DNA of 64,000 nucleotides from Desulfococcaceae bacterium HSG9 (GTDB lineage Bacteria; Desulfobacterota; Desulfobacteria; Desulfobacterales; JAUCGF01): the NCBI GenBank assembly GCA_030378005.1, contig JAUCGF010000076.1, positions 32,952 to 96,951 of the forward strand. The letters are read 5' to 3'. Position 1 is the first letter of the stretch. Every line of letters begins with the position of its first letter. The notes beneath the pieces were generated by a model. The model saw only the letters and a list, made by a program, of their open reading frames with translations. It searched no databases and was not told where the DNA came from. The translations under genes and the position numbers were made by a program. Of the stretch, positions 16,341-25,685 are shown piece after piece.

Positions 16341-19109
16341 GTGAAAAACAAAGATAGCGATCCGGATAAATCGGCAAGAACGATGCCCTTGCCAGAAACA
16401 TTAAATCAAGACTATATCGAATCCCAATATATACAATGGAAGCAAAACCCGGAATCGGTTGCGCGGGATTGGAATTTTTTTTTCAAAGGTTTCGAATTTG
16501 CCGAAAGCGGTAAATTCACGGCAACGGATTCAGGAAACTCGGATCAAGCTTCATGCCAGGGTCTTGCCGAAGCGCTTATATCGCGTTACCGTAATCTTGG
16601 GCACCTGCTGGCCTGCATGGACCCATTGACCGCATGTCCCACTGACCATCCGCTACTGTCTTTGGAATCATTTGATCTGGAAGCCAAAGACCTGGAAAGC
16701 GAATTTTTCACGAGGGGAATCACTGACACTGAAAAAGCACCTCTGAAAGAGATTATCCGGACGCTTAAAGCGACCTACTGCCGATCTATCGGGGTCGAGT
16801 ATATGCACATTCAGGACCCAGATGAGCGGCGATGGCTGCAAGAACGCATGGAACCGGTCGAAAACAGCCCACAATTTGATGCTGAGACCAAAATCACGAT
16901 TTTAAAAAAATTATCCGAAGCGGTTTTGTTTGAAAAATTTCTTAATAAAAAATATGTGGGTGTCACTCGTTTTTCGTTGGAAGGCGGTGAAGCGCTTATT
17001 CCTTTGCTTCATTTTCTGATTGAGCATGTCGCTGAACAGGGATGTCGGGAAATCATCTTAGGAATGGCGCACAGAGGACGACTGAACGTTCTAATCAATA
17101 TCTTAAAAAAGCCTTATGAAGAAATTTTTGGCGAGTTTGAAAGCTGCTACGATCCGGATCAACTGTTCGGCGCCGGTGATGTCAAATACCACAATGGCTA
17201 TCTTGCAGATATTGAAACCCATGACGGAAGTCCGTTTCGATTATACATGCTGAATAATCCGAGCCATTTGGAAGCTGTCGATCCGGTTGCTGAAGGGGCG
17301 GCACGGGCCAGGCAGGATATTGACGCCAAAGAACGCTATAAAGTGTTGCCGCTGCTAATACACGGAGACGCCGCTTTTGCGGGTGAAGGCGTTGTGGCGG
17401 AAACGCTCAACCTTTCCCAGCTAGATGGATATGCCACGGCCGGCACGGTCCACATCATTATCAACAACCAGATCGGTTATACCACCCTTCCCGAAGATGC
17501 CCGCTCCACACGTTATTCCACCGATATAGCCAAAATGCTCATGGCACCGATTTTTCACGTTCAAGGTGAAAATCCGGAGGCAGCCGTGCATGTCGCCCGG
17601 CTTGCCGCGGAATACCGCAAGAAATTCAGCAAGGATATCATCATCGACTTGGTTTCCTTTCGCAGATACGGCCATAATGAAAGCGATGAACCCTATTTCA
17701 CCCAGCCGCTTATGTACGACCGTATCAAACTGCGACCGTCACTTCATCGTCTCTATGGCGACCAACTGATCGCCGAAAAAATTTTCGATAAAAATAAGCG
17801 GACAGAACTGGAAAATCAGATAAACCAGGCGATTGACGAAGCCTATCAGGAAGTTCACGGAAGCGCCTGCCCCTTTCCCGAAGATCGCTTTTTTGAAAAC
17901 TGGGATGAATTTCATGGCGTTTATTCGCATGAACCTGTTGAAACCGGTGTAGCCAAGGAACGTCTGACAGAATTAACCCGCCGGCTATGCGAACTTCCCC
18001 AAGATTTTACGCTTCATCCCAAACTGAAACGGTTGCTTGCAAAACGACTCAAAGCGGTTGAAACAGGCTCCGGGATTGACTGGGCCAACGCAGAAGCGCT
18101 GGCCTTTGCCTCCTTGATTGACGAGGGGACGCCTATTCGGTTAAGCGGGCAGGATAGCGGGCGAGGCACTTTCAGTCAACGGCATTGTGTTCTTACAGAT
18201 ATAAAAACAGAGGCGCGCTATGTTCCGCTGAATGCCTTGGAAAATTCCTCTTTCGATGTGTGCAACAGTCCGTTGTCAGAATTCGGGGTTCTCGGTTTTG
18301 AATACGGATACTCTATGATCCGACCTGAAACCCTGACATTGTGGGAAGCCCAGTTCGGCGATTTTGTTAACTGTGCTCAACCCATAATCGATCTGTTTAT
18401 TGCTAGCGGCCAATCCAAATGGCAGCGTTTAAGCGGGTTGGTTATGTTGCTGCCCCACGGATGGGAAGGGCTGGGGCCGGAGCATTCCAGCGCCCGATTG
18501 GAACGTTTTCTGCAACTGTGCGCCGATAACAATATGTTAGTGTGCAATCCCACCACACCGGCGCAGTATTTTCACCTGTTGAGACGCCAAATAAAGGCCC
18601 GCTTTCGCAAACCTCTTGTGGTGATGACCCCGAAAAGCCTTTTGCGGCTTCCGCTTGCGGTTTCTGATTTAGATGCAATGGTTAATGGCGCTTTTGAAGA
18701 GGTGATAGATGATCAGAACGGGCGTCATCAGGCAACCACGGTTCTTATCTGTAGCGGAAAAATTTACTACCAACTATTCCAGCGGCGTCAGGCCGTAGGC
18801 GCTTCAGATATTGCTATTATACGCCTTGAACAGTTTTATCCGTTTCCTAAAGCCCGTTTAACTGCGCTGTTGAATCAATATAAACAGGCGCAAGAATGGG
18901 TTTGGGTGCAGGAAGAGCCGGAAAATATGGGCGCTTGGCAGTTTGTACGGCCACGGCTTGAAAAAATTATCGGACAACCTTTTGACTATGTTGGCCGAAA
19001 ACCCGCTTCCAGCCCGGCCACCGGCTTTCCGGCAATTTATCGTCAAGAACAAGAGGCGATTTCATTACAGGCAATAATTGATAAACAAATTATAAAAAAA
19101 TCAAGTTAA
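16341..19109 (+). CDS. sucA: 2-oxoglutarate dehydrogenase E1 component
   Basis: This 922-residue thiamine-diphosphate enzyme matches the SucA family in length (E. coli about 933). It shows the N-terminal segment DYIESQYIQWKQNPESVARD, the conserved GMAHRGRLNVLINIL, the ThDP region HGDAAFAGEGVVAETLNLSQ, and FRRYGHNESDEPYFTQP. The start is GTG at 16341 with GGAG 7 bases upstream. E1 decarboxylates 2-oxoglutarate and passes the succinyl group to the E2 lipoyl arm. It heads the cluster sucA-sulfotransferase-sucB-lpd. A complete OGDH is less usual in strict anaerobes, which often use ferredoxin-linked 2-oxoglutarate oxidoreductase. Confidence 0.96.
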   Translation: MKNKDSDPDKSARTMPLPETLNQDYIESQYIQWKQNPESVARDWNFFFKGFEFAESGKFTATDSGNSDQASCQGLAEALISRYRNLGHLLACMDPLTACPTDHPLLSLESFDLEAKDLESEFFTRGITDTEKAPLKEIIRTLKATYCRSIGVEYMHIQDPDERRWLQERMEPVENSPQFDAETKITILKKLSEAVLFEKFLNKKYVGVTRFSLEGGEALIPLLHFLIEHVAEQGCREIILGMAHRGRLNVLINILKKPYEEIFGEFESCYDPDQLFGAGDVKYHNGYLADIETHDGSPFRLYMLNNPSHLEAVDPVAEGAARARQDIDAKERYKVLPLLIHGDAAFAGEGVVAETLNLSQLDGYATAGTVHIIINNQIGYTTLPEDARSTRYSTDIAKMLMAPIFHVQGENPEAAVHVARLAAEYRKKFSKDIIIDLVSFRRYGHNESDEPYFTQPLMYDRIKLRPSLHRLYGDQLIAEKIFDKNKRTELENQINQAIDEAYQEVHGSACPFPEDRFFENWDEFHGVYSHEPVETGVAKERLTELTRRLCELPQDFTLHPKLKRLLAKRLKAVETGSGIDWANAEALAFASLIDEGTPIRLSGQDSGRGTFSQRHCVLTDIKTEARYVPLNALENSSFDVCNSPLSEFGVLGFEYGYSMIRPETLTLWEAQFGDFVNCAQPIIDLFIASGQSKWQRLSGLVMLLPHGWEGLGPEHSSARLERFLQLCADNNMLVCNPTTPAQYFHLLRRQIKARFRKPLVVMTPKSLLRLPLAVSDLDAMVNGAFEEVIDDQNGRHQATTVLICSGKIYYQLFQRRQAVGASDIAIIRLEQFYPFPKARLTALLNQYKQAQEWVWVQEEPENMGAWQFVRPRLEKIIGQPFDYVGRKPASSPATGFPAIYRQEQEAISLQAIIDKQIIKKSS

Positions 19110-19113
19110 TGAA

Positions 19114-19854
19114 ATGAATAAAATTATAGCTTTATGGGCAGTGCCCCGCTCTAGATCAACCGCATTTCAATGGATGATGAAGCAGCGAGGTGATTTTATA
19201 ACTTTGCATGAACCATTTGGCAAGTCGGCTTACTACAGCGAGGAACGAATTTTTAACGCTGCTGATTATTTGCCGTCACGATCTGAATATAATTATCAAA
19301 TGGTATTACAAAATTTATTATTAACCGCAGAAAAAAAGCAACTTTTTATCAAAGATATGCCAAAGAACTTTATACATATTGTTGATAACCAATTTTTATC
19401 ATATTTTCAGCATACCTTTTTAATCCGTCATCCAGCAAAAATGCTTCCTTCATACTTCCATGCATGGTCTGATCTGCCAATAGAGAATGCAGGATATGAA
19501 AATCTCTATCAACTCTTTGAAAATGTGGCTGATTATACAGGGCAAATCCCTCCGTTAATTGATTCAGACGATTTAGTAAACCACCCAGAGGCCATAGTTA
19601 AGGCATACTGCAAAAAAATCGGGGTACCATTCATAAAAAATGCTTTAACTTGGGAGCCGCCTAAGGACAGCAAAGAAGTAAGTTGGTGGGATGGAGGAAG
19701 TGATTGGCATGATTATTTAAGCACCACCAAGGGATTTCAGAAGCAAACGAAATCTTTTTATTCAAATGTCAATGAAAATGATGTTTTGAAACGTCTTTAC
19801 GATATATGTTTGCCGTATTATGAAAAACTTTATACACATCGGGTATTAATTTAG
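19114..19854 (+). CDS. sulfotransferase-like protein
   Basis: This 246-residue protein has an N-terminal P-loop-like PAPS-binding motif (IALWAVPRSRSTAFQWMMKQ) and a later FLIRHPAKMLPSYFHAWSDL, which corresponds to the 3'-phosphate-binding strand/helix of the sulfotransferase fold. Such proteins transfer sulfate from PAPS to small molecules or carbohydrates, although many members of this branch are of unknown substrate. It starts 4 bases after sucA's stop and lies between sucA and sucB, an unusual position. About 138 bases separate it from sucB, which has its own GAGGAG site. Confidence 0.75.
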   Translation: MNKIIALWAVPRSRSTAFQWMMKQRGDFITLHEPFGKSAYYSEERIFNAADYLPSRSEYNYQMVLQNLLLTAEKKQLFIKDMPKNFIHIVDNQFLSYFQHTFLIRHPAKMLPSYFHAWSDLPIENAGYENLYQLFENVADYTGQIPPLIDSDDLVNHPEAIVKAYCKKIGVPFIKNALTWEPPKDSKEVSWWDGGSDWHDYLSTTKGFQKQTKSFYSNVNENDVLKRLYDICLPYYEKLYTHRVLI

Positions 19855-19992
19855 GTACTTGAAAAGCACTGAAATAAATAAAATAAAACCAGGCCTGAAA
19901 GTTTTTTCTTAAAGCTTATATCATGGCTCAAGTTTTGAATATCCGCATTGCAATCGAATATTGAGATTTATTTGTAATAAGTGAGGAGCGTT

Positions 19993-21240
19993 ATGACTAT
20001 CGAAATAAAAATTCCCAGTGTGGGAGAATCGATCCAAGAAGCGATTCTGGCCGAGTGGTTTAAAGAAGACGGTGATTTTGTTGAAAAAGATGAGCCGCTT
20101 TTTGTTATCGAAACGGATAAAGTCACTTTAGAAGTAGTGGCCGAGGCGGATGGAATTTTGAAAATTCTGACGCCTGTGGATGAGGTGGTCGCCATCGGTG
20201 CGGTGGTGGGTTTGATTGAACCATCGGAATCAGTGGAAAAACCTGAAACTCCGGTAACCGAACCGGAGAAGAAAATTCCGGCAGAGGTACCGCAAGCCAC
20301 TGAACCAGTCCCGAAAAAGCCTCGGTCGCCAGATTTGAAAGGCCCGGCCGATATTCCGTTGTCTCCTTCGGTTCGTCGTTTGATTGCAGAAAAAAACTTA
20401 GATGTAACCCAAATCAGCGGAACCGGACCCGGCGGTCGGATCACCAAAGGCGACGCACTTCTTTATTTGGAACAATTCCCGGCCCAAGCACCTGCCCTGG
20501 TTTCACCGCCATCCGTATCCGTCGCACCGGACAAAGCGCCGTCAGCCCAGGTGCGCAAACCCATGACGCCGATTCGTAAACGAATTGCAGCGCGATTGCT
20601 CGAAGCCCGGCAAAACACCGCGATGCTCACGACTTTTAATGAAATCAATATGAGTCGTGCTATGGCGATTCGTTCCGAATTCAAAGAACAGTTTAAAAAA
20701 AGACACGATGTCAATTTGGGGTTTATGTCTTTTTTCATAAAGGCCAGTGTTGAAGCGTTGAAAGAGATTCCTGAGATTAACGCATTTATCGACGGAGATG
20801 ACATCATTTATAATAACAGTCAGCATATCGGCGTGGCCATTGGCACCAAGCGAGGCCTGGTTGTTCCGGTGATTCGCAATGCCGAACAGTTGAGTTTTGC
20901 AGGCATTGAACGGGCTATTGTTGATTATGTAACCAAAATCAAGGCCAATCGTCTTGAACTGGCTGACCTGGAAGGCGGCACTTTTACCGTCAGTAACGGC
21001 GGCGTTTATGGTTCCTTGTTAAGCACACCGATTCTGAACACCCCCCAAAGCGGTATCCTCGGAATGCACAAAATTGAAAAAAGGCCGGTGGTCGTGGATG
21101 ATCAGATTGTGATTCGGCCAATGATGTATGTGGCTCTGAGTTACGACCACCGGATTGTGGACGGTAAAGGGGCTGTCACTTTTTTAAAACGGGTTAAAGA
21201 ATTTGTGGAAAACCCTGAACGAATCATATTGGAGGTGTGA
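19993..21240 (+). CDS. sucB: dihydrolipoyllysine-residue succinyltransferase (E2 of OGDH)
   Basis: This 415-residue protein starts at the ATG at 19993, preceded by GAGGAG; the in-frame GTG at 19981 overlaps that site. Domains are a lipoyl domain with the modified Lys in FVIETDKVTLEVVAEADG, a Pro/Glu-rich linker, a peripheral-subunit-binding domain (SPSVRRLIAEKNLDVTQISG, TGPGGRITKGDAL) and a catalytic acyltransferase domain. The last ends with the active-site motif SYDHRIVDGKGAVTFL. It transfers succinyl to CoA. One base separates its stop from the lpd ATG. Confidence 0.96.
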   Translation: MTIEIKIPSVGESIQEAILAEWFKEDGDFVEKDEPLFVIETDKVTLEVVAEADGILKILTPVDEVVAIGAVVGLIEPSESVEKPETPVTEPEKKIPAEVPQATEPVPKKPRSPDLKGPADIPLSPSVRRLIAEKNLDVTQISGTGPGGRITKGDALLYLEQFPAQAPALVSPPSVSVAPDKAPSAQVRKPMTPIRKRIAARLLEARQNTAMLTTFNEINMSRAMAIRSEFKEQFKKRHDVNLGFMSFFIKASVEALKEIPEINAFIDGDDIIYNNSQHIGVAIGTKRGLVVPVIRNAEQLSFAGIERAIVDYVTKIKANRLELADLEGGTFTVSNGGVYGSLLSTPILNTPQSGILGMHKIEKRPVVVDDQIVIRPMMYVALSYDHRIVDGKGAVTFLKRVKEFVENPERIILEV

Positions 21241-21241
21241 T

Positions 21242-22657
21242 ATGGCGTCTGATGCAAGCTATGATCTGATTATTATTGGCACGGGACCCGGCGGTTATGT
21301 CGCCGCTGTCAGAGCCGCTCAACTCGGTTTAAAAACAGTCTGCATCGAAAAAGAGCCGCGTTTGGGCGGTGTATGCCTTAATGTCGGCTGTATTCCGAGC
21401 AAAGCTTTACTTGATTCCAGTGAATATTATCACTTGGCCCGGCACCATTTCGCCAATCACGGTGTGATGTGCGACGGCCTGCGTCTTGATCTAAGTGCGA
21501 TGATGTCCCGGAAAGAACAGGTGGTGAATGAATTGACTGCCAATGTGCGCAAACTTCTGCAAGGCAACGGCGTGAAAATTATTCAAGGAACGGCGCGTCT
21601 TAGCGGCAAGGACCGGGTTGAAGTGCTTTCTGATGACGGCAAAACTGAGCTTGTCGCTGCCAAAGCGATTTTGCTGGCCACCGGCAGCACACCGGTTCAA
21701 GTCCCCGGATTGGAATTCGATGGCGACCGTATTGTCAGTTCCACGGAAGCGCTCTGTTTTAGTTCTGTCCCGAAACATCTCGGCATCGTAGGCGGCGGCT
21801 ATATCGGTCTCGAACTGGGTTCCGTGTGGCGGCGTCTGGGCGCTAAAGTCACAGTTATCGAGATGCTTCCGAAAATTGCCGCAACACTGGATGGCCAGAT
21901 CGGTCGAACGCTTGAACGAATTCTTAAAAAACAGGGGTTTGAATTTCACTTGAAAACCAAAGTGTCCCAAGCTGCCGTGAACGGAAAAACCGTAGAAACC
22001 GTGCTGACGACTGATAAAGGAGTTGAAAAGAAGTTGTCATTTGATAAACTCTTGGTGTCAGTGGGAAGGCGGCCTTTGACTCAAGGCTTGGGATTGGAAG
22101 AAATCGGCGTTGAAATCAATCCTGTGACCGGCCTGGTGCTGACTGATGAATGTCTCCGCACCAACATTCCTTCGATTTTAGCCATCGGCGATCTGACTTC
22201 CGGCCCGATGCTGGCCCACAAAGCATCGGCCGAAGGCATTGCGGCGGTTGAATGTCTGGCCGGTCAGCCGGGCGAAGTCAATTACGATACCATTCCCGCT
22301 GTGGTTTACACCTCGCCCGAAGTCGCCAGCGTGGGACTCACCGAGGAGCAGGTGAAAGAACGAGGCGCTCCGTATTGCACAGGAACATACCCTTTTGCCG
22401 GTGCAGGACGCGCCCGCTGCATGGGGGAAAGTGACGGATTCGTGAAAATTATCGCCCATGCCAAAACCGACCGAATACTCGGTGTGCATATCATCGGCCC
22501 TCGCGCCGCCGATATGATTGCTGAATGCGTTTTGGCAATTGAATTCGGAGGGAGTTCAGAAGACATCGCCCGAACCGTCCACGGCCATCCGACTTTTTCA
22601 GAAGCGCTTCAAGAAGCGGCTATGGCAGTGCGCAAGTGTTCTATTTATGCGTCTTGA
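21242..22657 (+). CDS. lpdA: dihydrolipoyl dehydrogenase (E3)
   Basis: This flavoprotein of 471 residues starts at the ATG at 21242 after GGAGG. It shows the FAD motif DLIIIGTGPGGYVAAVRAAQ, the redox disulfide GGVCLNVGCIPSKALL, the NAD motif LGIVGGGYIGLELGSVW, and the C-terminal catalytic HGHPTFSEALQEAAM. It reoxidises the lipoyl arm of the OGDH complex and may also serve other complexes. It is the last gene of the suc cluster and faces the end of the chemosensory operon. Confidence 0.97.
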   Translation: MASDASYDLIIIGTGPGGYVAAVRAAQLGLKTVCIEKEPRLGGVCLNVGCIPSKALLDSSEYYHLARHHFANHGVMCDGLRLDLSAMMSRKEQVVNELTANVRKLLQGNGVKIIQGTARLSGKDRVEVLSDDGKTELVAAKAILLATGSTPVQVPGLEFDGDRIVSSTEALCFSSVPKHLGIVGGGYIGLELGSVWRRLGAKVTVIEMLPKIAATLDGQIGRTLERILKKQGFEFHLKTKVSQAAVNGKTVETVLTTDKGVEKKLSFDKLLVSVGRRPLTQGLGLEEIGVEINPVTGLVLTDECLRTNIPSILAIGDLTSGPMLAHKASAEGIAAVECLAGQPGEVNYDTIPAVVYTSPEVASVGLTEEQVKERGAPYCTGTYPFAGAGRARCMGESDGFVKIIAHAKTDRILGVHIIGPRAADMIAECVLAIEFGGSSEDIARTVHGHPTFSEALQEAAMAVRKCSIYAS

Positions 22658-22746
22658 TCAGTATGACTTTTTAATTGTTACATGGCGCGGGGCGCATACA
22701 TTCGTATTGATAATCTGCCTGATTCAGCAGAATTTCAACTTGTTTT

Positions 22747-23865
22747 TCAATTAACAGGGGCCTCTCCCAGGGTAAAATAAAATGTTGCGCCCTCGTCAAT
22801 TTTTCCCTGTGCCCACACATTTCCCCCATGCCGATTGACAATACGCTTAACAATTGCCAGTCCTACGCCAGTTCCCTCGTATTCTTCAGATTGGTGCAAT
22901 CTTTGGAAAACATCAAACAGTTCGTCAGCATATCGCATGTCAAAGCCTACACCGTTATCTTTTACATAATAAATGGGTTCTTTGTCCGAGGGTTCACTGC
23001 CGATTTCTATTCGAGCGATTTCCCGGCAGCGCGTATATTTGATGGCATTACTCAGCAGGTTTGTTACCACCTGCTTTAACAAGATCGGGTCGCTATGGCA
23101 TTCCGGAAGGTCGCCGATGTTCAATTCAATATCCCTGTCCTTGTATTTATAGGCTATTTTTTCGAATACATCTTCTACCAATTGTTTTATATTGATCGTT
23201 TCACGTTGAATATCCGCACGGTTAATACGCGACAACCGGAGAAGATCGTCAATCAGGTTGCCCAGTTCCAGGGAGCTGTCTTTTATTGTTTTCAGATAGA
23301 GTCGGGCCTTGTCAGGAAGATCATCAGCAAATTTCTCCATCAGTATCCTGGAAAAACCGATCATAGCGCGCAGGGGTGCGCGCAGATCGTGTGAAACAGA
23401 ATAGGTGAAAGCTTCAAGTTCGGCATTCGTCTCTTTAAGTTTCTTTGACAACACAGCGTAATCACGGACCCGACGTGACATGTCCGTGACATCCTGGATT
23501 GAAAAAATGGCATAAAATTTATCCCCGCCGATCTCCCGCCTGGCAGTGACAATGGTATGGTTGGTGCGTAGCTGTCCACTTGGCAGAGTCGAAAAAATAA
23601 GGTGTTTGTGTAGCTGGGAGGAAAAGACCATTGGAGGTCCTCCCTGGAAAATACTCTCTAACCGCGCGGTGTACCTGGGTTCCTTGAAATGCGGGAAGCA
23701 GTCAGCTATGTTTGTCCCGACAATCTTTTTTTTGTCGATTCCCGTCCAGTTTTCCAAGCATCGATTCCAGAATAAAACAACATAATCCTTTCTTAAAACA
23801 AAGGCGCCCACAGGCATATAATCAAGCGAGCCAAAATAGGTATTTATTATTTCATGATCAATCAT
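22747..23865 (-). CDS. PAS-domain histidine kinase, end of chemosensory operon
   Basis: This is a soluble 372-residue kinase. It has a PAS domain (GAFVLRKDYVVLFWNRCLEN, residues about 15-130), a phytochrome-type HisKA helix with the phospho-His in FTYSVSHDLRAPLRAMIGFS, and a complete HATPase domain (NLLSNAIKYT, DNGVGFDMRYADELFDVFQR, GTGVGLAIVKRIVNRHGG). It has no membrane helices or receiver. It starts 6 bases after cheC and is the last gene of the operon, so it may report to one of the operon's stand-alone receivers; that link is inference. Confidence 0.88.
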   Translation of the reverse strand: MIDHEIINTYFGSLDYMPVGAFVLRKDYVVLFWNRCLENWTGIDKKKIVGTNIADCFPHFKEPRYTARLESIFQGGPPMVFSSQLHKHLIFSTLPSGQLRTNHTIVTARREIGGDKFYAIFSIQDVTDMSRRVRDYAVLSKKLKETNAELEAFTYSVSHDLRAPLRAMIGFSRILMEKFADDLPDKARLYLKTIKDSSLELGNLIDDLLRLSRINRADIQRETINIKQLVEDVFEKIAYKYKDRDIELNIGDLPECHSDPILLKQVVTNLLSNAIKYTRCREIARIEIGSEPSDKEPIYYVKDNGVGFDMRYADELFDVFQRLHQSEEYEGTGVGLAIVKRIVNRHGGNVWAQGKIDEGATFYFTLGEAPVN

Positions 23866-23871
23866 CAGTTA

Positions 23872-24480
23872 CTATCCTACGTCGGCTATTGTTTTTTTAA
23901 GCGCTTCGAGAAGATTGTCAAAAGAACCCACATCAAACATAAGCACGACGTTTCCTTCAATATTTCTTTCCTGTATGATAAAACGGGTTTGCGCGATAAG
24001 TACCATTGCATCCCTTCCGAGCTTGTCCTGGGGCACCAGATTTAACAGAGAGTCTTCAATATAAGTGGGAGGCGAGTAATTAATATATTCTTGAAGCACA
24101 TTACCGATGGAACCCATAACCCCGTTAATCACAATATTGCCAACTTCGTTTAAGGTTCCGACGCGGAGTTCGTCTAATTCAGCGCTGTCCGGGTCTTCGC
24201 CCACAAGCACAGCCACGAGTGTGGTGGCGCTTTCAGGCGGGAACACAATAGCGGCATTGCCGGCAAGCCTTCCGAAGAAACCGATAGATACGGTGGCTAA
24301 CCTGGCCTCCGCATCCGTACCCACCTCATTTTCCAGTTCTAAGTATGGCATGACTTTTACGGACGGCACTTCCAAGTGAATGTGAAATCCGGTCATGTCA
24401 TTCAGAATACCGGCTGCTTTGCCCACCCCAATATTAATAAGCTCCTTTAAAAGGTCCTGTTCATCTAATGTCAGGTTCAC
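23872..24480 (-). CDS. cheC: CheC-family CheY-P phosphatase
   Basis: This 202-residue protein has two CheC active-site motifs of the D/S-x3-E-x2-N type. The first, DLLKELINIGVGKAAGILND, is near the N-terminus; the second, TLNEVGNIVINGVMGSIGNV, is near residue 110, with Gly instead of Asp/Ser at the first position. Such proteins dephosphorylate CheY-P. The GTG start overlaps the stop of the cheY reading frame (GTGA), so the two are translationally coupled. Together with the REC-CheC fusion it gives the operon two CheC-type proteins. Confidence 0.88.
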   Translation of the reverse strand: MNLTLDEQDLLKELINIGVGKAAGILNDMTGFHIHLEVPSVKVMPYLELENEVGTDAEARLATVSIGFFGRLAGNAAIVFPPESATTLVAVLVGEDPDSAELDELRVGTLNEVGNIVINGVMGSIGNVLQEYINYSPPTYIEDSLLNLVPQDKLGRDAMVLIAQTRFIIQERNIEGNVVLMFDVGSFDNLLEALKKTIADVG

Positions 24481-24855
24481 TTGGTATTCTCCTTCAAAGA
24501 CGCAATGACTTCTCTAAGCGTCTTGGTTACTTTATCTTTTTTAATCGGTTTGTTGATAAATGCGACTGCACCGAGTCTTTTGCAGCGTTCCTTGGTCATA
24601 GCCTGTATATCGGCGCTGATGACGATAACGGGAACTTCGAAATTCTTATGATGTAAAACTTCAAGAACGTCAATACCGGTGACATTGGGCATGACAAGGT
24701 CCATCAAGACAAGGTCCGGGCCTGTATGTGGCGATTTTAAAAAGGCCCTCATGCCCGTTTGCCGCTTCAATCACTTCATGGCCTTCTTCTTTTACGATCT
24801 TTGTGAGCATCTTGCGTTGGAAATTTGAATCATCCATCGCTACAATTTGCACCAT
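24477..24855 (-). pseudogene. cheY: CheY-like response regulator with a frameshift
   Basis: The N-terminal part reads MVQIVAMDDSNFQRKMLTKI and continues to EAANGHEGLFKIATYRPGP in one frame. The remainder continues in another frame as GPDLVLMDLVMPNVTGIDVL (phospho-acceptor Asp) and AVAFINKPIKKDKVTKTL. Together they make a normal 120-residue receiver, so a one-base indel around 24745-24765 breaks the gene. The 5' end overlaps the cheR stop by 26 bases and the 3' end overlaps cheC. It could be a true mutation or a sequencing error; several other genes of this operon are also broken. Confidence 0.75.
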
Positions 24856-25669
24856 ACATCTTTCTCCTGTAAATCACTGCACCGCCATGCCTGATCTGTT
24901 CAAAATGGCTGTTAAGTCTGTTCGGTGTCTCTGCCGTGCCGACAAAAAGCCACCCTCCGGGTTTCAGCACACGCAGAACTTTATCCAGAATCATCTTTCG
25001 GTTGTTTATATCAAAATAAATAAGCACATTCCGTAAAAAAATGACATCCATATCAGGCAGAGGCGGCCAGACCTCAAGAAGATTGATATTGCGAAATTCC
25101 ACTTTTTTACGAATATTGTTTTTTATTTGCCATGTTAAGCCCTGTTTTTGAAAATATTTTTTTTGCAAACAAGAAGAAAGTCCGCGGCTAATTTCCACCC
25201 GGGTGTAGTTTCCCTTGCGAGCCCGATCAAGGATCCCTTTTGAAAAATCGCTGGCAATGATTTTAACAGTCCGATTTTCAGTAAATGGAAATGTTTCAGC
25301 CAGGATCATCGCAATTGTATAAGGCTCTTGGCCGCTTGAGCAGGCCGCGGACCAGATGGCCAAACTACGCTTATTATTAATTATATCAGGTAACACCAAT
25401 TTTTCCAGAGCCTCGAAAACAAACGTATCCCTGAAAAAATAGGTTTCTTTGGTGGCAAATGCCTCTGTCACCATTGTGTGGAGCCTGCCGGACGGCTGCT
25501 CTCTGCGCATGGCCGCCAGAAGTTGCTCAACAGTGCCAATGCCCTCCTGGCGCACAATTGGCATGAGCCGGGTTTCGGTCAGGTACTGCTTATCGGACTC
25601 AAGCGCAATACCCGATTTATTCCGGACCAGAAACCTGAGATATTCAAAATCATTCGTGGTTATCGCCAT
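24830..25669 (-). CDS. cheR: CheR chemoreceptor methyltransferase
   Basis: This 279-residue SAM-dependent methyltransferase has an N-terminal helical domain (DFEYLRFLVRNKSGIALESD), the motif TKETYFFRDTFVFEAL, a SAM-binding motif IWSAACSSGQEPYTIAMIL, and the late motif VIFLRNVLIYFDINNRKMIL followed by LKPGGWLFVGTAET. It methylates glutamates on the receptor. It lies between the REC-CheC gene and cheY and overlaps the latter. No tetratricopeptide or pentapeptide-binding extension is evident. Confidence 0.93.
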   Translation of the reverse strand: MAITTNDFEYLRFLVRNKSGIALESDKQYLTETRLMPIVRQEGIGTVEQLLAAMRREQPSGRLHTMVTEAFATKETYFFRDTFVFEALEKLVLPDIINNKRSLAIWSAACSSGQEPYTIAMILAETFPFTENRTVKIIASDFSKGILDRARKGNYTRVEISRGLSSCLQKKYFQKQGLTWQIKNNIRKKVEFRNINLLEVWPPLPDMDVIFLRNVLIYFDINNRKMILDKVLRVLKPGGWLFVGTAETPNRLNSHFEQIRHGGAVIYRRKMYGANCSDG

Positions 25670-25685
25670 AAAAAGGGGCCTGCAC

